Source: Spectribacter acetivorans
GTDB taxonomy: Bacteria > Pseudomonadota > Gammaproteobacteria > Nevskiales > Salinisphaeraceae
DNA length: 64,000 nt
Assembly (NCBI RefSeq): GCF_031846305.1
Contig: NZ_JAVRHY010000012.1
Location: forward strand, 19,430 to 83,429
Direction: 5' to 3'
Shown: piece after piece, positions 1 through 12,254 of the stretch
Layout of the letters: every line of letters begins with the position of its first letter
Numbering within the stretch: the stretch's first letter is position 1
Program-made: the position numbers and the translations under genes
The notes under the pieces: generated by a model
Databases searched by the model: none
What the model saw: only the letters and a program-made list of their open reading frames with translations
Told to the model about the DNA's origin: nothing

Positions 1-323
1 TGAAGGAATTCCTCACCCACCCCTTCGGCTGGTGGCTGGCGCCGTTCAACCTCATGCTCAAGCTGGTCGAGGAGATCGCCAAGCCCATCTCGCTGTCGCT
101 GCGACTGTTCGGCAATCTCTACGCCGGCGAGCTGATCTTCATTCTGATCGCGCTGTTCACCCTGGGTGCGGGCGCGGAACTGATGACCGCGCCGCTGTTC
201 GCCCTGCAGGTGGCGCTGGGTGGCGCCTGGGCGATCTTCCACATCCTGGTCATTACGCTGCAGGCATTCATCTTCGGCATGCTCACGATCGTGTATCTGA
301 GTATGGCGCACGAACATCACTAG
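1..323 (+). CDS. atpB: ATP synthase Fo subunit a, C-terminal part (partial)
   Basis: This is the 3' part of the proton-channel subunit of F1Fo ATP synthase, an inner membrane protein. The window opens inside the gene and the reading frame is open from base 3. Visible are the segment SLRLFGN, which holds the essential arginine of the proton half-channels, the following YAGELIF stretch, and the C-terminal helix WAIFHILVITLQAFIF, all closely matching the proteobacterial family. About 107 residues are present of a usual 260-290. The stop is followed after 76 bases by atpE, the normal operon order. Confidence 0.95.
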   Translation, partial: KEFLTHPFGWWLAPFNLMLKLVEEIAKPISLSLRLFGNLYAGELIFILIALFTLGAGAELMTAPLFALQVALGGAWAIFHILVITLQAFIFGMLTIVYLSMAHEHH

Positions 324-399
324 CATTTTGGTTGTTGCCGGCTGACTGGGTCGGCAACTGTTACGGGCCTCGTTAGACCCTTATTTCAGGAGGAAAGTC

Positions 400-654
400 A
401 TGGAGATTGTTGTTGGTTTGACCGCGGTGGCCGTGGGTCTGCTGATCGGATTCGGTGCCATGGGTACCGCGATCGGGTTCGGCCTGCTGGGCGGCAAGTT
501 CCTGGAAGGCATTGCCCGCCAGCCGGAAATGGCCCCGATGCTGACCGGCCGCATGTTCCTGATCGCCGGCCTGCTCGACGCGGTGGCGATGATCGGCGTG
601 GGTATCGCGCTGTTCTTCACCTTCGCCAACCCGTTCCTGGCGGCCATTCAGTAA
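400..654 (+). CDS. atpE: ATP synthase Fo subunit c
   Basis: This 84-residue proteolipid forms the rotating c-ring in the inner membrane. It is a hairpin of two hydrophobic helices joined by the polar loop ARQPE (residues 39-43). The first helix carries the small-residue glycine pattern needed for ring packing (residues 17-32). The proton-carrying carboxylate is Asp60 within GLLDAV. Length and motifs match the family. An AGGAGG-like ribosome site lies just before the ATG. The gene sits between atpB and atpF as usual. Confidence 0.97.
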   Translation: MEIVVGLTAVAVGLLIGFGAMGTAIGFGLLGGKFLEGIARQPEMAPMLTGRMFLIAGLLDAVAMIGVGIALFFTFANPFLAAIQ

Positions 655-722
655 TCACTGCGCGGTTTGTCATCCGTCATGCGGTACCCCATCCGCACGC
701 GATTCACTAGAGGGAGTCGGGC

Positions 723-1196
723 ATGAGCATCAATGCCACCCTGCTGGGCCAGATGATCGTCTTCGGGATCTTCATCTGGTTCACGATGAAGTACATCTGG
801 CCACCGCTCATGGACGCCATGCGCGAACGTCAGAAGCGCATCAGCGACGGCCTGGCGGCCGCCGAGCGTGGCGCCCGCGAGCTCGAGGAGGCCACCGACA
901 AGGCCGAGGCGACGCTCAAGGAAGCCCGTGAACAGGCGCAGGAAGTCCTGTCCAATGCGCAGAAGCAGGCCAATGAGAACGTCGAGCGTTCCCGCGACGA
1001 GGCCCGCGCGGAAGGCGAGCGTCTCAAGCAGGCGGCCCGCGACGAAATCGATCAGGCCGTGGCTCACGCCAAGGAAGAACTTCGGCGCGAGGTGGGTTCG
1101 CTGGCGGTGGTGGGTGCCGAGCGCATCCTCAAGCGCGAGATTGATGCCAAGGCCCACAACGACATCATCGACGACCTCGTGGCAGGCATTAAGTAA
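723..1196 (+). CDS. atpF: ATP synthase Fo subunit b
   Basis: The 157-residue peripheral stalk subunit tethers F1 to the membrane. One N-terminal membrane helix (about residues 5-24) is followed by a long charged, alanine-rich coiled coil (about 30-125) and a C-terminal section that binds the delta subunit. Length is typical (156 in E. coli). The stop codon shares one base with the atpH start (TAATG), implying coupled translation. Confidence 0.96.
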   Translation: MSINATLLGQMIVFGIFIWFTMKYIWPPLMDAMRERQKRISDGLAAAERGARELEEATDKAEATLKEAREQAQEVLSNAQKQANENVERSRDEARAEGERLKQAARDEIDQAVAHAKEELRREVGSLAVVGAERILKREIDAKAHNDIIDDLVAGIK

Positions 1197-1732
1197 TGGC
1201 TGAAATCCGGACACTGGCCCGGCCCTATGCAGAGGCGGTCTTCGAGCTGGCCAGCCAGGGCGGGCGTCTGGCCGAATGGGGCGATGCGCTGCAGGCGCTG
1301 GCCGCCATCGCGGCGCATCCCGACGTGTCGCGCCTGGTGGGCAACCCGCGGGTCGACGACGATCAACTGGCCGATGCCATCATCGGCATCGCGGGTGATC
1401 GCCTCGACGACGCCGGGCGCAACTTCGTGCGGTTGCTCTCGGAGAAGGGGCGGTTGACCCTGCTACCCGCGATTGCCGAGCAGTTCGCGGCATTGCGGGC
1501 CGAGGCCGAGAATCGCGTGGAGGTGACCGTGACCGCGGCCGCCGAGATTTCCGAATCGCAGCAGCAGGCGCTGACGAAGGCGCTGGAGCAGCGTCTGTCG
1601 CGGCAGGTCAGCCTGACGGCCGAAACCGATGCCGAACTGATCGGCGGCGCCGTGATTCGAGCCGGCGATCTGGTGATCGACGGTTCGCTGCGTGCCCAGC
1701 TGGCACGTCTGGAACAGTCGCTGGCTCACTAA
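1196..1732 (+). CDS. atpH: ATP synthase F1 subunit delta
   Basis: The 178-residue delta subunit (OSCP homologue) joins the b stalk to the top of the F1 head. The start MAEIRTLARPYAEAVF matches the family N-terminal helix, and the C-terminal portion has the expected VTVTAA and GGAVIRAGD-like stretch (IGGAVIRAGDLVIDGS). It overlaps atpF by one base. Length agrees with other gammaproteobacterial delta subunits. Confidence 0.96.
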   Translation: MAEIRTLARPYAEAVFELASQGGRLAEWGDALQALAAIAAHPDVSRLVGNPRVDDDQLADAIIGIAGDRLDDAGRNFVRLLSEKGRLTLLPAIAEQFAALRAEAENRVEVTVTAAAEISESQQQALTKALEQRLSRQVSLTAETDAELIGGAVIRAGDLVIDGSLRAQLARLEQSLAH

Positions 1733-1796
1733 CTTAAACACTGAAGGATCGCGCGGGCCGGTGGCCCGCGTCAGCGAACCAACGAGGACACCCGGT

Positions 1797-3338
<1,542 letters not shown>

Positions 3339-3367
3339 GTCCAGTCACCGGTAAACAGGGATAAACC

Positions 3368-4228
3368 ATGGCAGGTGCCAAGGAAGTCAAGGGCAAGATC
3401 CGAAGCGTCGAGAATACGCAGAAGATCACCAAGGCGATGGAGATGGTCGCCGCGTCCAAGATGCGGCGTGCCCAGGAGCGGGTGGAAGCCGCCCGCCCGT
3501 ACGCCGAGAAAATTCGCCGGACGATCGGGCATCTGGCGCGGGCCAACCCGGATTATCAGCATCCGTTCATGACCGAGCGCGAGATCAAGCGCGTGGGTTT
3601 CATCGTGATCTCCACCGACCGCGGCCTGTGCGGTGGCCTGAACATCAACCTGTTCCGGCACGTGCTCGGTCAGATGCGCGGCTGGCAGGACAAGGGTGTC
3701 GAGGTGGATATCGCGGTGGTCGGCCGCAAGGCGATCAGCTTCTTCCGCCGCATCGGTTCGATCGAGGCGGAAACCTCCAACCTGGGTGACAACCCGCACC
3801 TGGAGGATATGCTCGGCACCATCAAGGTGATGCTCGATGCCTACCGCGACGGCAAGATCGACCGCATCTTCGTGCAGAGCAACGACTTCGTGAACACCAT
3901 GACGCAGCGGCCGGAAGGCCGGCAGCTGCTACCGATCGAGCCGGTGTCCGACGAGGAACTGCCGGACTACTGGGACTACATCTACGAACCCGAGGCCAGC
4001 GAGCTGCTGGGTGACATTCTCACCCGCTACGTGGAGGCGCAGGTCTACCAGGGCGTGGTCGAGAACGTGGCCTGCGAGATGGCGGCCCGGATGGTGGCGA
4101 TGAAATCCGCCAGCGACAACGCCGGCGAGATCATCGACCAGCTGGAACTGGAGTACAACAAGGCCCGCCAGGCCGCGATCACGCAGGAACTGTCGGAGAT
4201 CGTGGCCGGTGCGGCGGCGGTCTCCTGA
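3368..4228 (+). CDS. atpG: ATP synthase F1 subunit gamma
   Basis: The 286-residue central rotor shaft of F1. The N-terminal helix carries KGKIRSVENTQKITKAMEMV, diagnostic of gamma, and the C-terminal helix contains the MKSASDNAGEIIDQL segment that enters the alpha/beta ring. The central Rossmann-like part has STDRGLCGGLN near residue 80. Length equals the family norm (287 in E. coli). It is 29 bases after atpA. Confidence 0.97.
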   Translation: MAGAKEVKGKIRSVENTQKITKAMEMVAASKMRRAQERVEAARPYAEKIRRTIGHLARANPDYQHPFMTEREIKRVGFIVISTDRGLCGGLNINLFRHVLGQMRGWQDKGVEVDIAVVGRKAISFFRRIGSIEAETSNLGDNPHLEDMLGTIKVMLDAYRDGKIDRIFVQSNDFVNTMTQRPEGRQLLPIEPVSDEELPDYWDYIYEPEASELLGDILTRYVEAQVYQGVVENVACEMAARMVAMKSASDNAGEIIDQLELEYNKARQAAITQELSEIVAGAAAVS

Positions 4229-4289
4229 TTACCGCCCGGAATCCGAAATACGAGTTGAGAAGCGCTTCTTAAGCCTGAGGACATAAGAC

Positions 4290-5693
4290 ATGAGTGACGG
4301 CAAGACCGGAAAGGTCGTACAGATCATCGGTGCGGTGGTGGACGTGGAATTCGACCGCGATTCACTGCCCAGCATTCATGACGCGATCATCATCGACGCC
4401 AGCAACCTGGTGCTGGAAGTCCAGCAGCAGATGGGCGACGGCGTTGTCCGTTGCATCGCCATGGGCGTCACCGACGGTCTGGCGCGCGGCGCCGAGGCCC
4501 GCAATACCGGCCAGCCGATTTCGGTGCCGGTGGGGCAGGCCACGCTCGGACGCATCATGGACGTGCTGGGCGAGCCGATCGACAACCAGGGCGCCATCGG
4601 CACCGACGAGCGCTCTCCGATCCACCGTACTGCGCCGACCTATGAAGAGCAGGCCGGCGGCCAGGAACTGCTGGAAACCGGCATCAAGGTGATCGACCTG
4701 CTGTGCCCGTTCGCCAAGGGCGGTAAGGTCGGCCTGTTCGGTGGCGCCGGCGTGGGCAAGACTGTCAACATGATGGAGCTGATCCGCAACATCGCGGCCG
4801 AACATGCCGGCTACTCGGTGTTCGCCGGCGTGGGCGAGCGTACCCGTGAGGGCAACGACTTCTACCACGAGATGCAGGAGTCGAAGGTGCTGGACAAGGT
4901 GGCGCTTGTCTACGGCCAGATGAACGAGCCACCGGGCAACCGTCTGCGCGTGGCGCTGACCGGCCTGACCATGGCCGAGTTCTTCCGTGATGAAGGCCGC
5001 GATGTGCTGCTGTTCATCGACAACATCTACCGCTACACCCTGGCCGGCACCGAGGTGTCCGCGCTGCTGGGCCGCATGCCCTCCGCGGTGGGCTACCAGC
5101 CGACCCTGGCCGAGGAAATGGGCCTGCTGCAGGAGCGGATCACCTCCACCACCACGGGTTCGATCACCTCGATCCAGGCCGTGTACGTGCCGGCGGACGA
5201 TCTGACCGACCCCTCGCCGGCCACCACCTTCGCGCATCTGGACGCCACCGTGGTGCTGGCCCGCTCGATTGCCGAGCTGGGCATCTACCCGGCGGTGGAC
5301 CCGCTCGATTCGACCTCGCGTCAGCTCGACCCGAACGTCATCGGCAACGAGCACTACGACTGCGCCCGCGCCGTGCAGCAGACGCTGCAGCGCTACAAGG
5401 AGCTGCGTGACATCATCGCGATTTTGGGCATGGACGAGTTGTCCGAAGAGGACAAGCTCGCGGTGTCCCGTGCCCGCAAGATTCAGCGCTACCTGTCGCA
5501 GCCGTTCTTCGTGGCCGAGGTGTTTACCGGCACCGAAGGCAAGTACGTGCCGCTGGCCGAGACCATCCGCGGTTTCCGCGGCATTGTCGATGGCGAGTAT
5601 GATCATCTGCCCGAGCAGGCCTTCTACATGGTCGGCACCATCGACGAAGCCGTCGCCAAGGGCGAGGAGATGAACAAGAAGGAGGCCGCCTAG
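4290..5693 (+). CDS. atpD: ATP synthase F1 subunit beta
   Basis: Catalytic subunit of F1, 467 residues. Walker A GGAGVGKT is near residue 150, followed by the GERTREGNDFYHEM block and Walker B LLFIDNIYRYTLAG, where the IYR and the ALLGRMPSAVGYQPTL segment contact the gamma shaft and nucleotide. All catalytic motifs are intact. An acidic C-terminal helical domain completes the protein. Start at ATG 4290 behind TGAGGACATAAGAC. Confidence 0.98.
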   Translation: MSDGKTGKVVQIIGAVVDVEFDRDSLPSIHDAIIIDASNLVLEVQQQMGDGVVRCIAMGVTDGLARGAEARNTGQPISVPVGQATLGRIMDVLGEPIDNQGAIGTDERSPIHRTAPTYEEQAGGQELLETGIKVIDLLCPFAKGGKVGLFGGAGVGKTVNMMELIRNIAAEHAGYSVFAGVGERTREGNDFYHEMQESKVLDKVALVYGQMNEPPGNRLRVALTGLTMAEFFRDEGRDVLLFIDNIYRYTLAGTEVSALLGRMPSAVGYQPTLAEEMGLLQERITSTTTGSITSIQAVYVPADDLTDPSPATTFAHLDATVVLARSIAELGIYPAVDPLDSTSRQLDPNVIGNEHYDCARAVQQTLQRYKELRDIIAILGMDELSEEDKLAVSRARKIQRYLSQPFFVAEVFTGTEGKYVPLAETIRGFRGIVDGEYDHLPEQAFYMVGTIDEAVAKGEEMNKKEAA

Positions 5694-5754
5694 GCGGCCC
5701 CGGCCGCGGGCTCAACGCCCCGGCCCCATCGACGTACCAGCATCGGGACATACC

Positions 5755-6186
5755 GTGGCAGAGAACACGAATCTGAAAGTCGATATCGTCAGCGCCGAGG
5801 GCGAAATCCATTCGGGCGGCGCCCGAATGGTCTATGCGCCGGCCGAGATGGGCGAGGTCGGTATTGCGCCGCGCCATGCCCCGCTGCTGACGCGCCTCAA
5901 GGCCGGCCCGGTCCGGGTGGAGGACGAGGAAGGCAAGACCACGCATTACTTCGTTTCCGGGGGCATTCTCGAGGTACAGCCGCACCTGGTGACGGTGCTG
6001 GCCGACACCGCCGAGCGTGCCAAGGACATCGACGAGGCGGCCGCGGAAGCCGCCAAGCGGCGGGCCGAGGAGGCGTTGTCGCAGGCGCATGACAAGGTCG
6101 ATCTCGCCCGCGCCCAGGCGGAACTGGCCGAGGCCGCAGCCCGTTTGCATGCGGTCAAGCAGCTCCGGGGCACCGCCCGGGGCTGA
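5755..6186 (+). CDS. atpC: ATP synthase F1 subunit epsilon
   Basis: The 143-residue epsilon subunit binds gamma and can inhibit ATP hydrolysis. It has the N-terminal beta-sandwich (LKVDIVSAEGEIHSGGA; GEVGIAPRHAPLLT) and a C-terminal two-helix hairpin rich in Ala, Glu and Arg (about residues 90-137). The start is GTG at 5755; no in-frame ATG nearby preserves the conserved N-terminus. It ends the atp operon; 102 bases separate it from glmU. Confidence 0.95.
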   Translation: MAENTNLKVDIVSAEGEIHSGGARMVYAPAEMGEVGIAPRHAPLLTRLKAGPVRVEDEEGKTTHYFVSGGILEVQPHLVTVLADTAERAKDIDEAAAEAAKRRAEEALSQAHDKVDLARAQAELAEAAARLHAVKQLRGTARG

Positions 6187-6288
6187 TCCGCGCGTCCGGC
6201 AGGTCGCGCCGTTCCGGTGTTCCCGGGGCAGTGCGACCGCGGTTTTGACAGAATAGGGGTTTCCACCACCTCTCGGAGCCCGTCGCCC

Positions 6289-7650
6289 ATGGCCCTGCAC
6301 ATCGTGGTTCTCGCTGCCGGCCAGGGGACGCGCATGCGTTCGGCGCTGCCCAAGGTTCTGCAGCCACTGGGCGATCGACCGCTTCTCACCCACGTCGTGG
6401 AAACCGCGCAACAGCTGGCGCCGGCCCGGATTCATGTTGTTTACGGCCACGGGGCCGAGCAGGTGCAGTCCGCGCTTGGCTATCTGGACGTAGCCTGGGT
6501 GCACCAGGCCGAGCAGCTGGGCACCGGTCACGCCGTGGCCCAGGCGATTGGCGACATCCCGGACGATGCCCGCGTGCTGGTCCTTTATGGCGACGTGCCG
6601 CTGATCCGCGCCGAGACCCTGCAGACCCTTACCGAAGCCGGGGGCGCTGATGCGCTGTCCCTGCTCACCGTGACCCTGGATGATCCCACCGGCTATGGCC
6701 GCATCATTCGCGATGACGGTAATCGCGTTGTCGGCATCGTCGAGCACCGGGATGCCACCGTCGATCAGCGTCATGTCCGGGAAATCAACACGGGGCTGCT
6801 GTGCGCGCCGGCCGCCCGTCTGCGCGACTGGCTGGCCCGCATCAACGACCAGAATACCCAGGGCGAGTACTACCTCACGGACATCGTGGCACTGGCGGCG
6901 GCCGATGGCGTTCGGGTCGTCGCGGGTCAGGGTGGCTCGGCCGAGGAAGTCCAGGGCATCAACGACCGGCAGGACCTGGCCCTGGCCGAGCGGCTGCTGC
7001 AGCGGCGCCAGGCCGCCGAAGTGATGGCCCAGGGAGTGACGCTGCGCGATCCGCAGCGCTTCGATCTGCGTGGTCGCCTGAACGCCGGCCGCGACTGCGT
7101 GATCGACATCGACGTGGTGATCGAAGGCGACGTTGTGCTGGGTGAAGGCGTGCACATCGGGCCCTACACTACTATCCGCAACAGCCGGGTGGGCGACGGC
7201 TGCACCGTGCACTCGCATACGGTTATCGAGCACGCGCGTGTGGGCGATCGCTGCCAGATCGGCCCGTTCGCCCGGCTGCGGCCGGATACCGATCTTGCCG
7301 AGCGCGCCCGCGTGGGCAACTTCGTGGAAACCAAGAATGTCCAGGTGGGTGCAGGCAGCAAGATCAATCATCTCAGCTACGTCGGCGACGCGGATCTGGG
7401 CAAGGATGTGAACGTCGGCGCCGGCGTGATTACGTGCAATTACGATGGTGCCGCCAAGCACCGGACGGTGATCGGAGATGGCGCCTTCATCGGCTCCGAC
7501 TGCCAGCTGGTGGCGCCGGTCGTGGTCGCGGCGGGCGCCACGATCGGCGCCGGTTCCACCATCACCAAGAATGCCCCGGCCGGCAAGCTGACCGTGTCGC
7601 GCTCCCGGCAGATCACCGTGCCCGGGTGGAAGCGGCCCGAGAAAGGCTAG
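6289..7650 (+). CDS. glmU: Bifunctional UDP-GlcNAc pyrophosphorylase / GlcN-1-P acetyltransferase
   Basis: Cytoplasmic enzyme that acetylates glucosamine-1-phosphate and then couples it to UTP, giving UDP-GlcNAc for peptidoglycan and LPS. The chosen ATG (6289) gives MALHIVVLAAGQGTRM, with the nucleotidyltransferase signature followed by LPKVLQPLG; total 453 residues (456 in E. coli). The first ~230 residues are the pyrophosphorylase domain (YGDVPL, NTGLL); the rest is a left-handed beta helix of hexapeptide repeats ending in the acetyltransferase site (ITCNYDGAAKHRTVIGD). Next to glmS, as in E. coli. Confidence 0.97.
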   Translation: MALHIVVLAAGQGTRMRSALPKVLQPLGDRPLLTHVVETAQQLAPARIHVVYGHGAEQVQSALGYLDVAWVHQAEQLGTGHAVAQAIGDIPDDARVLVLYGDVPLIRAETLQTLTEAGGADALSLLTVTLDDPTGYGRIIRDDGNRVVGIVEHRDATVDQRHVREINTGLLCAPAARLRDWLARINDQNTQGEYYLTDIVALAAADGVRVVAGQGGSAEEVQGINDRQDLALAERLLQRRQAAEVMAQGVTLRDPQRFDLRGRLNAGRDCVIDIDVVIEGDVVLGEGVHIGPYTTIRNSRVGDGCTVHSHTVIEHARVGDRCQIGPFARLRPDTDLAERARVGNFVETKNVQVGAGSKINHLSYVGDADLGKDVNVGAGVITCNYDGAAKHRTVIGDGAFIGSDCQLVAPVVVAAGATIGAGSTITKNAPAGKLTVSRSRQITVPGWKRPEKG

Positions 7651-7729
7651 TGCGGGCGCTGATGAAACCAGAAACGTTGTCGGCGTCCGTCGGCATCAAG
7701 CAGGGCATGACTGGCGAGGAGACTTCCCC

Positions 7730-9565
<1,836 letters not shown>

Positions 9566-9643
9566 TTCGAACGGGCGGTTGCCGGGTGGCTTGAGGGCCA
9601 CTGCATTCGCCTGATGTTGCCGTGGTCGGATCGGGAGATCGTC

Positions 9644-9853
9644 GTGTTCAAGCTGCTCGCGCTGATCGTGTTGCTCGCCCTGGGCGGTTGGCTGATCAAG
9701 TATCAGATCCAGATGCGGCTGCGCCGGGCTCGCGGCGAACCGATGCCTGAGCAGCGGGGTCCGCGGCCGATCACGGTAATTGGCGTGGCGCTGATCGCGA
9801 TCTACGGCGTGTTCCTGCTCTGGCGGCTAATCGACTCGATGATCTTGAACTAG
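9644..9853 (+). CDS. Small two-helix membrane protein, unknown function
   Basis: About 69 residues. Helix 1 (VFKLLALIVLLALGGWLI) is followed by a short basic cytoplasmic loop (RLRRARGEPMPEQRG) and helix 2 (ITVIGVALIAIYGVFLLW). I prefer the GTG at 9644 because GGGAG lies at good spacing; an ATG at 9614 would add ten residues. It follows glmS by 78 bases on the same strand and converges on the symporter gene. I do not recognise a named family. Confidence 0.55.
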   Translation: MFKLLALIVLLALGGWLIKYQIQMRLRRARGEPMPEQRGPRPITVIGVALIAIYGVFLLWRLIDSMILN

Positions 9854-9858
9854 TACAC

Positions 9859-9889
9859 AAAAAAGCCCCGCCGGCAGCGCCGGCGGGGC
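9859..9889 (-). terminator. Rho-independent terminator of the symporter operon
   Basis: A perfect 11-bp GC stem (9865-9875 with 9879-9889) with a 3-base loop is followed, reading the minus strand, by six T residues (9864-9859). It lies 27 bases beyond the symporter stop and before the convergent small membrane protein stop, so it mainly serves the minus strand. Confidence 0.85.
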
Positions 9890-9916
9890 CAGGGATCACC
9901 TCAACGCGTGACGGTG

Positions 9917-11704
9917 TCAGTGCGAGGCGCTGGGTGCACTTGCACCACGCGGAACCCGCACGCTTTCCACCAGGTCCTGGATGTGTGCCGGCGGCCGGCC
10001 GGTCACCTTGGACAGGATGATGGCAACCGCGAAGTTGATCATCGCGCCGATGGCGCCGAACGACTCGGGTTGAATGCCGAAGATCCAGTTGTCGGCGTTG
10101 TTGGGCAGCCAGTTGGTACCCGGGACGAAGAACCAGCCCTTGTACATGAAGATGTAGAAGAGTGTGGCCCCTAGGCCCGCCAGCATGCCGGCGATGGCAC
10201 CGATCCGGTTCACTTCCTTGCTGAAGATGCCCATCATCAGGGCCGGGAACAGCGAGGACGCAGCCAGACCGAATGCCAGTGCTACCACCTGGGCTGCAAA
10301 ACCCGGTGGATTGAGTCCCAGATACCCGGCCCCCAGTACCGCCGCCGCCATGGCGATGCGGCCGGCCATGAGCTCACCCTTCTCGCTGACATCGGGCTTG
10401 ATCATGCCCTTGAGCAGGTCATGGGAAATGGCGGAACTGATAGCCAGCAGCAGACCCGCCGCGGTGGACAGCGCCGCGGCCAGGCCGCCGGCCGCCACCA
10501 GGGCGATCACCCAGCCGGGCAGATTCGCGATCTCCGGGTTGGCCAGCACCATGATGTCACGGTCCACCGTGACCATCTCGTTGCCTTCCCAGCCGTACTC
10601 GGAACGCGCCTTCTGGGCGAACTCCTCGTTGGTATCGTCGTAGTACTGGATCCGGCCGTCGTCGTTCTTGTCCTCGAACTCGAGCAGCCCGGTGGCTTCC
10701 CAGTTGCGGAACCATTCCGGGCGATCTTCATAGGCGAGGTTGGCATTTTCCTCGCCCACCGGACCCGTCTGGATGGTATCCATCAGGTTCAGACGCGCCA
10801 TCGCACCCACGCCCGGGGCGGTGGTGTAGAGAATGGCGATGAACACCAGCGCCCAGCCGGCGGAGCGGCGGGCGTCCGACACCTTGGGCACGGTGAAAAA
10901 GCGGATGATGACGTGTGGCAGACCGGCCGTACCGATCATCAGAGACAGCGTCAGCAGGGCCGTATTCAGCTCGGAGCCTTTCAGGGTCGAATAGGCCGCA
11001 AAGCCCAGATCGGTCACCACCTGATCCAGCTTTTCCAGCATGTACAGGCCGCTACCGTCATTCATGGTGGCGCCCAGGCCCAGCTGCGGCAACGGCACGC
11101 CGGTGAGCTGCAGCGAGATGAAGATGGCCGGCACCGTGTAGGCGAAGATCAGCACGCAGTACTGGGCAATCTGGGTATAGGTAATGCCCTTCATGCCGCC
11201 GAGCACCGCGTAGAAGAACACGATGCCCATGCCGATGAACAGCCCGGTGGCGAACTCCACCTCCAGGAAGCGGCCGAAGGCCACGCCGATGCCCTTCATC
11301 TGGCCGATGACGTAGGTGATCGAGGCCACGATCAGGCAGACCACCGCCACCAGCCGCGCGGTTTTCGAGTAGTACCGCTCACCGATGAATTCCGGCACCG
11401 TGAACTTGCCGAACTTACGCAGATAGGGCGCCAGCAGCATCGCCAGCAGCACATAGCCGCCGGTCCAGCCCATCAGGTAGGCCGAGGCGTCATAGCCCAG
11501 AAAGGCGATCAGGCCCGCCATCGAGATGAACGAGGCCGCCGACATCCAATCCGCCGCCGTGGCCATGCCGTTGGCCACCGGGTTGATGCTGCCGCCGGCC
11601 ACGTAGAACTCGCCGGTGCTGCCCGCCCGTGCCCAGATCGCAATGCCCACGTACAGGGCGAAGGTTGCGCCGACGACGAGATAAATCCAGGTTTGTGTAT
11701 CCAT
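9917..11704 (-). CDS. Sodium:solute symporter, large subunit (ActP-like, DUF4212-associated)
   Basis: A 595-residue polytopic inner membrane carrier of the SSS family, of the subfamily always paired with a small DUF4212 protein. Early membrane helices carry the Na+ site pattern (ADWMSAASFISMAG), and GMKGITYTQIAQY is typical of the acetate/proline branch. The substrate is probably a short carboxylate such as acetate, but this is inferred. Between two membrane helices (roughly residues 330-385) lies a soluble insert containing DKNDDGRIQYYD, which resembles an EF-hand calcium loop. It follows the partner gene by 7 bases. Confidence 0.9.
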   Translation of the reverse strand: MDTQTWIYLVVGATFALYVGIAIWARAGSTGEFYVAGGSINPVANGMATAADWMSAASFISMAGLIAFLGYDASAYLMGWTGGYVLLAMLLAPYLRKFGKFTVPEFIGERYYSKTARLVAVVCLIVASITYVIGQMKGIGVAFGRFLEVEFATGLFIGMGIVFFYAVLGGMKGITYTQIAQYCVLIFAYTVPAIFISLQLTGVPLPQLGLGATMNDGSGLYMLEKLDQVVTDLGFAAYSTLKGSELNTALLTLSLMIGTAGLPHVIIRFFTVPKVSDARRSAGWALVFIAILYTTAPGVGAMARLNLMDTIQTGPVGEENANLAYEDRPEWFRNWEATGLLEFEDKNDDGRIQYYDDTNEEFAQKARSEYGWEGNEMVTVDRDIMVLANPEIANLPGWVIALVAAGGLAAALSTAAGLLLAISSAISHDLLKGMIKPDVSEKGELMAGRIAMAAAVLGAGYLGLNPPGFAAQVVALAFGLAASSLFPALMMGIFSKEVNRIGAIAGMLAGLGATLFYIFMYKGWFFVPGTNWLPNNADNWIFGIQPESFGAIGAMINFAVAIILSKVTGRPPAHIQDLVESVRVPRGASAPSASH

Positions 11705-11711
11705 GTCGGCC

Positions 11712-11978
11712 TTACTCCTCTTCGACGCCGAATTCGCGGTCGATCTGATTCATGCGGTAGACGTAGTAGAAGATCAGCCCGACGAACACGTAAATGGAGC
11801 CCTGCTGGGCAAACCAGAAGCCCAGCGGATAGCCGCCAATGCTGATGGCGTTGAGCACGTCGGCCAGGAAAATGCCGGCGACGTACGACACCAGGAACCA
11901 CACCACCAACAGCTTGGACAGGAGCCGAATATTGGCCCGCCAATACTGCGCGGCGGCGCTTTGGTCATTTGTTGACAT
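11712..11978 (-). CDS. DUF4212 protein, small partner of the sodium:solute symporter
   Basis: An 88-residue protein with two membrane helices (about residues 24-44 and 55-75) and the characteristic end FYYVYRMNQIDREFGVEEE. DUF4212 proteins are almost always encoded immediately before this class of symporter, as here, and are taken to be a small subunit. First gene of the minus-strand pair; the start is ATG at 11978 with AGGGGGAC upstream. Confidence 0.9.
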   Translation of the reverse strand: MSTNDQSAAAQYWRANIRLLSKLLVVWFLVSYVAGIFLADVLNAISIGGYPLGFWFAQQGSIYVFVGLIFYYVYRMNQIDREFGVEEE

Positions 11979-12254
11979 GGTCTGTCCCCCTTGCGCACAG
12001 GTTCGGGTTGTTCCGGTGGCGGCACCTCGGAGTGACCGGCCGGATCGTTATCGGTTGCCACGCCCACAGGCGTGCCCGGACGCCCATCTGGCCTCCGGCA
12101 CCAGTTTTATAACGCATGACGCCGGAGACACAAATGCGCCTTTGGTCGCATCCGGCACCGTCGCCGGCTGGCCTTTTGGCCGGGAATTTTTCACACTAGT
12201 GGCCGTAAATCCGGTAGCAAGGTCGCCGGATTCGAGGCGGACAAGGGAGAATCG

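Noticed and set aside
1692..1796. Upstream extension of atpA
   Set aside because: It overlaps atpH and adds residues absent from all alpha subunits; ATG 1797 has a good ribosome site and gives the exact family length.
7651..7729. glmS ribozyme or small RNA target leader
   Set aside because: Only 79 bases are available, with no ribozyme-like core; glmS ribozymes belong to Gram-positive lineages.
12155..12198. GGCC-TTTT-GGCC hairpin followed by ATTTTT before the oxidoreductase gene, as a terminator
   Set aside because: No gene reads into it on the plus strand, and the T-run is on the wrong side for the minus strand; probably promoter-region sequence.
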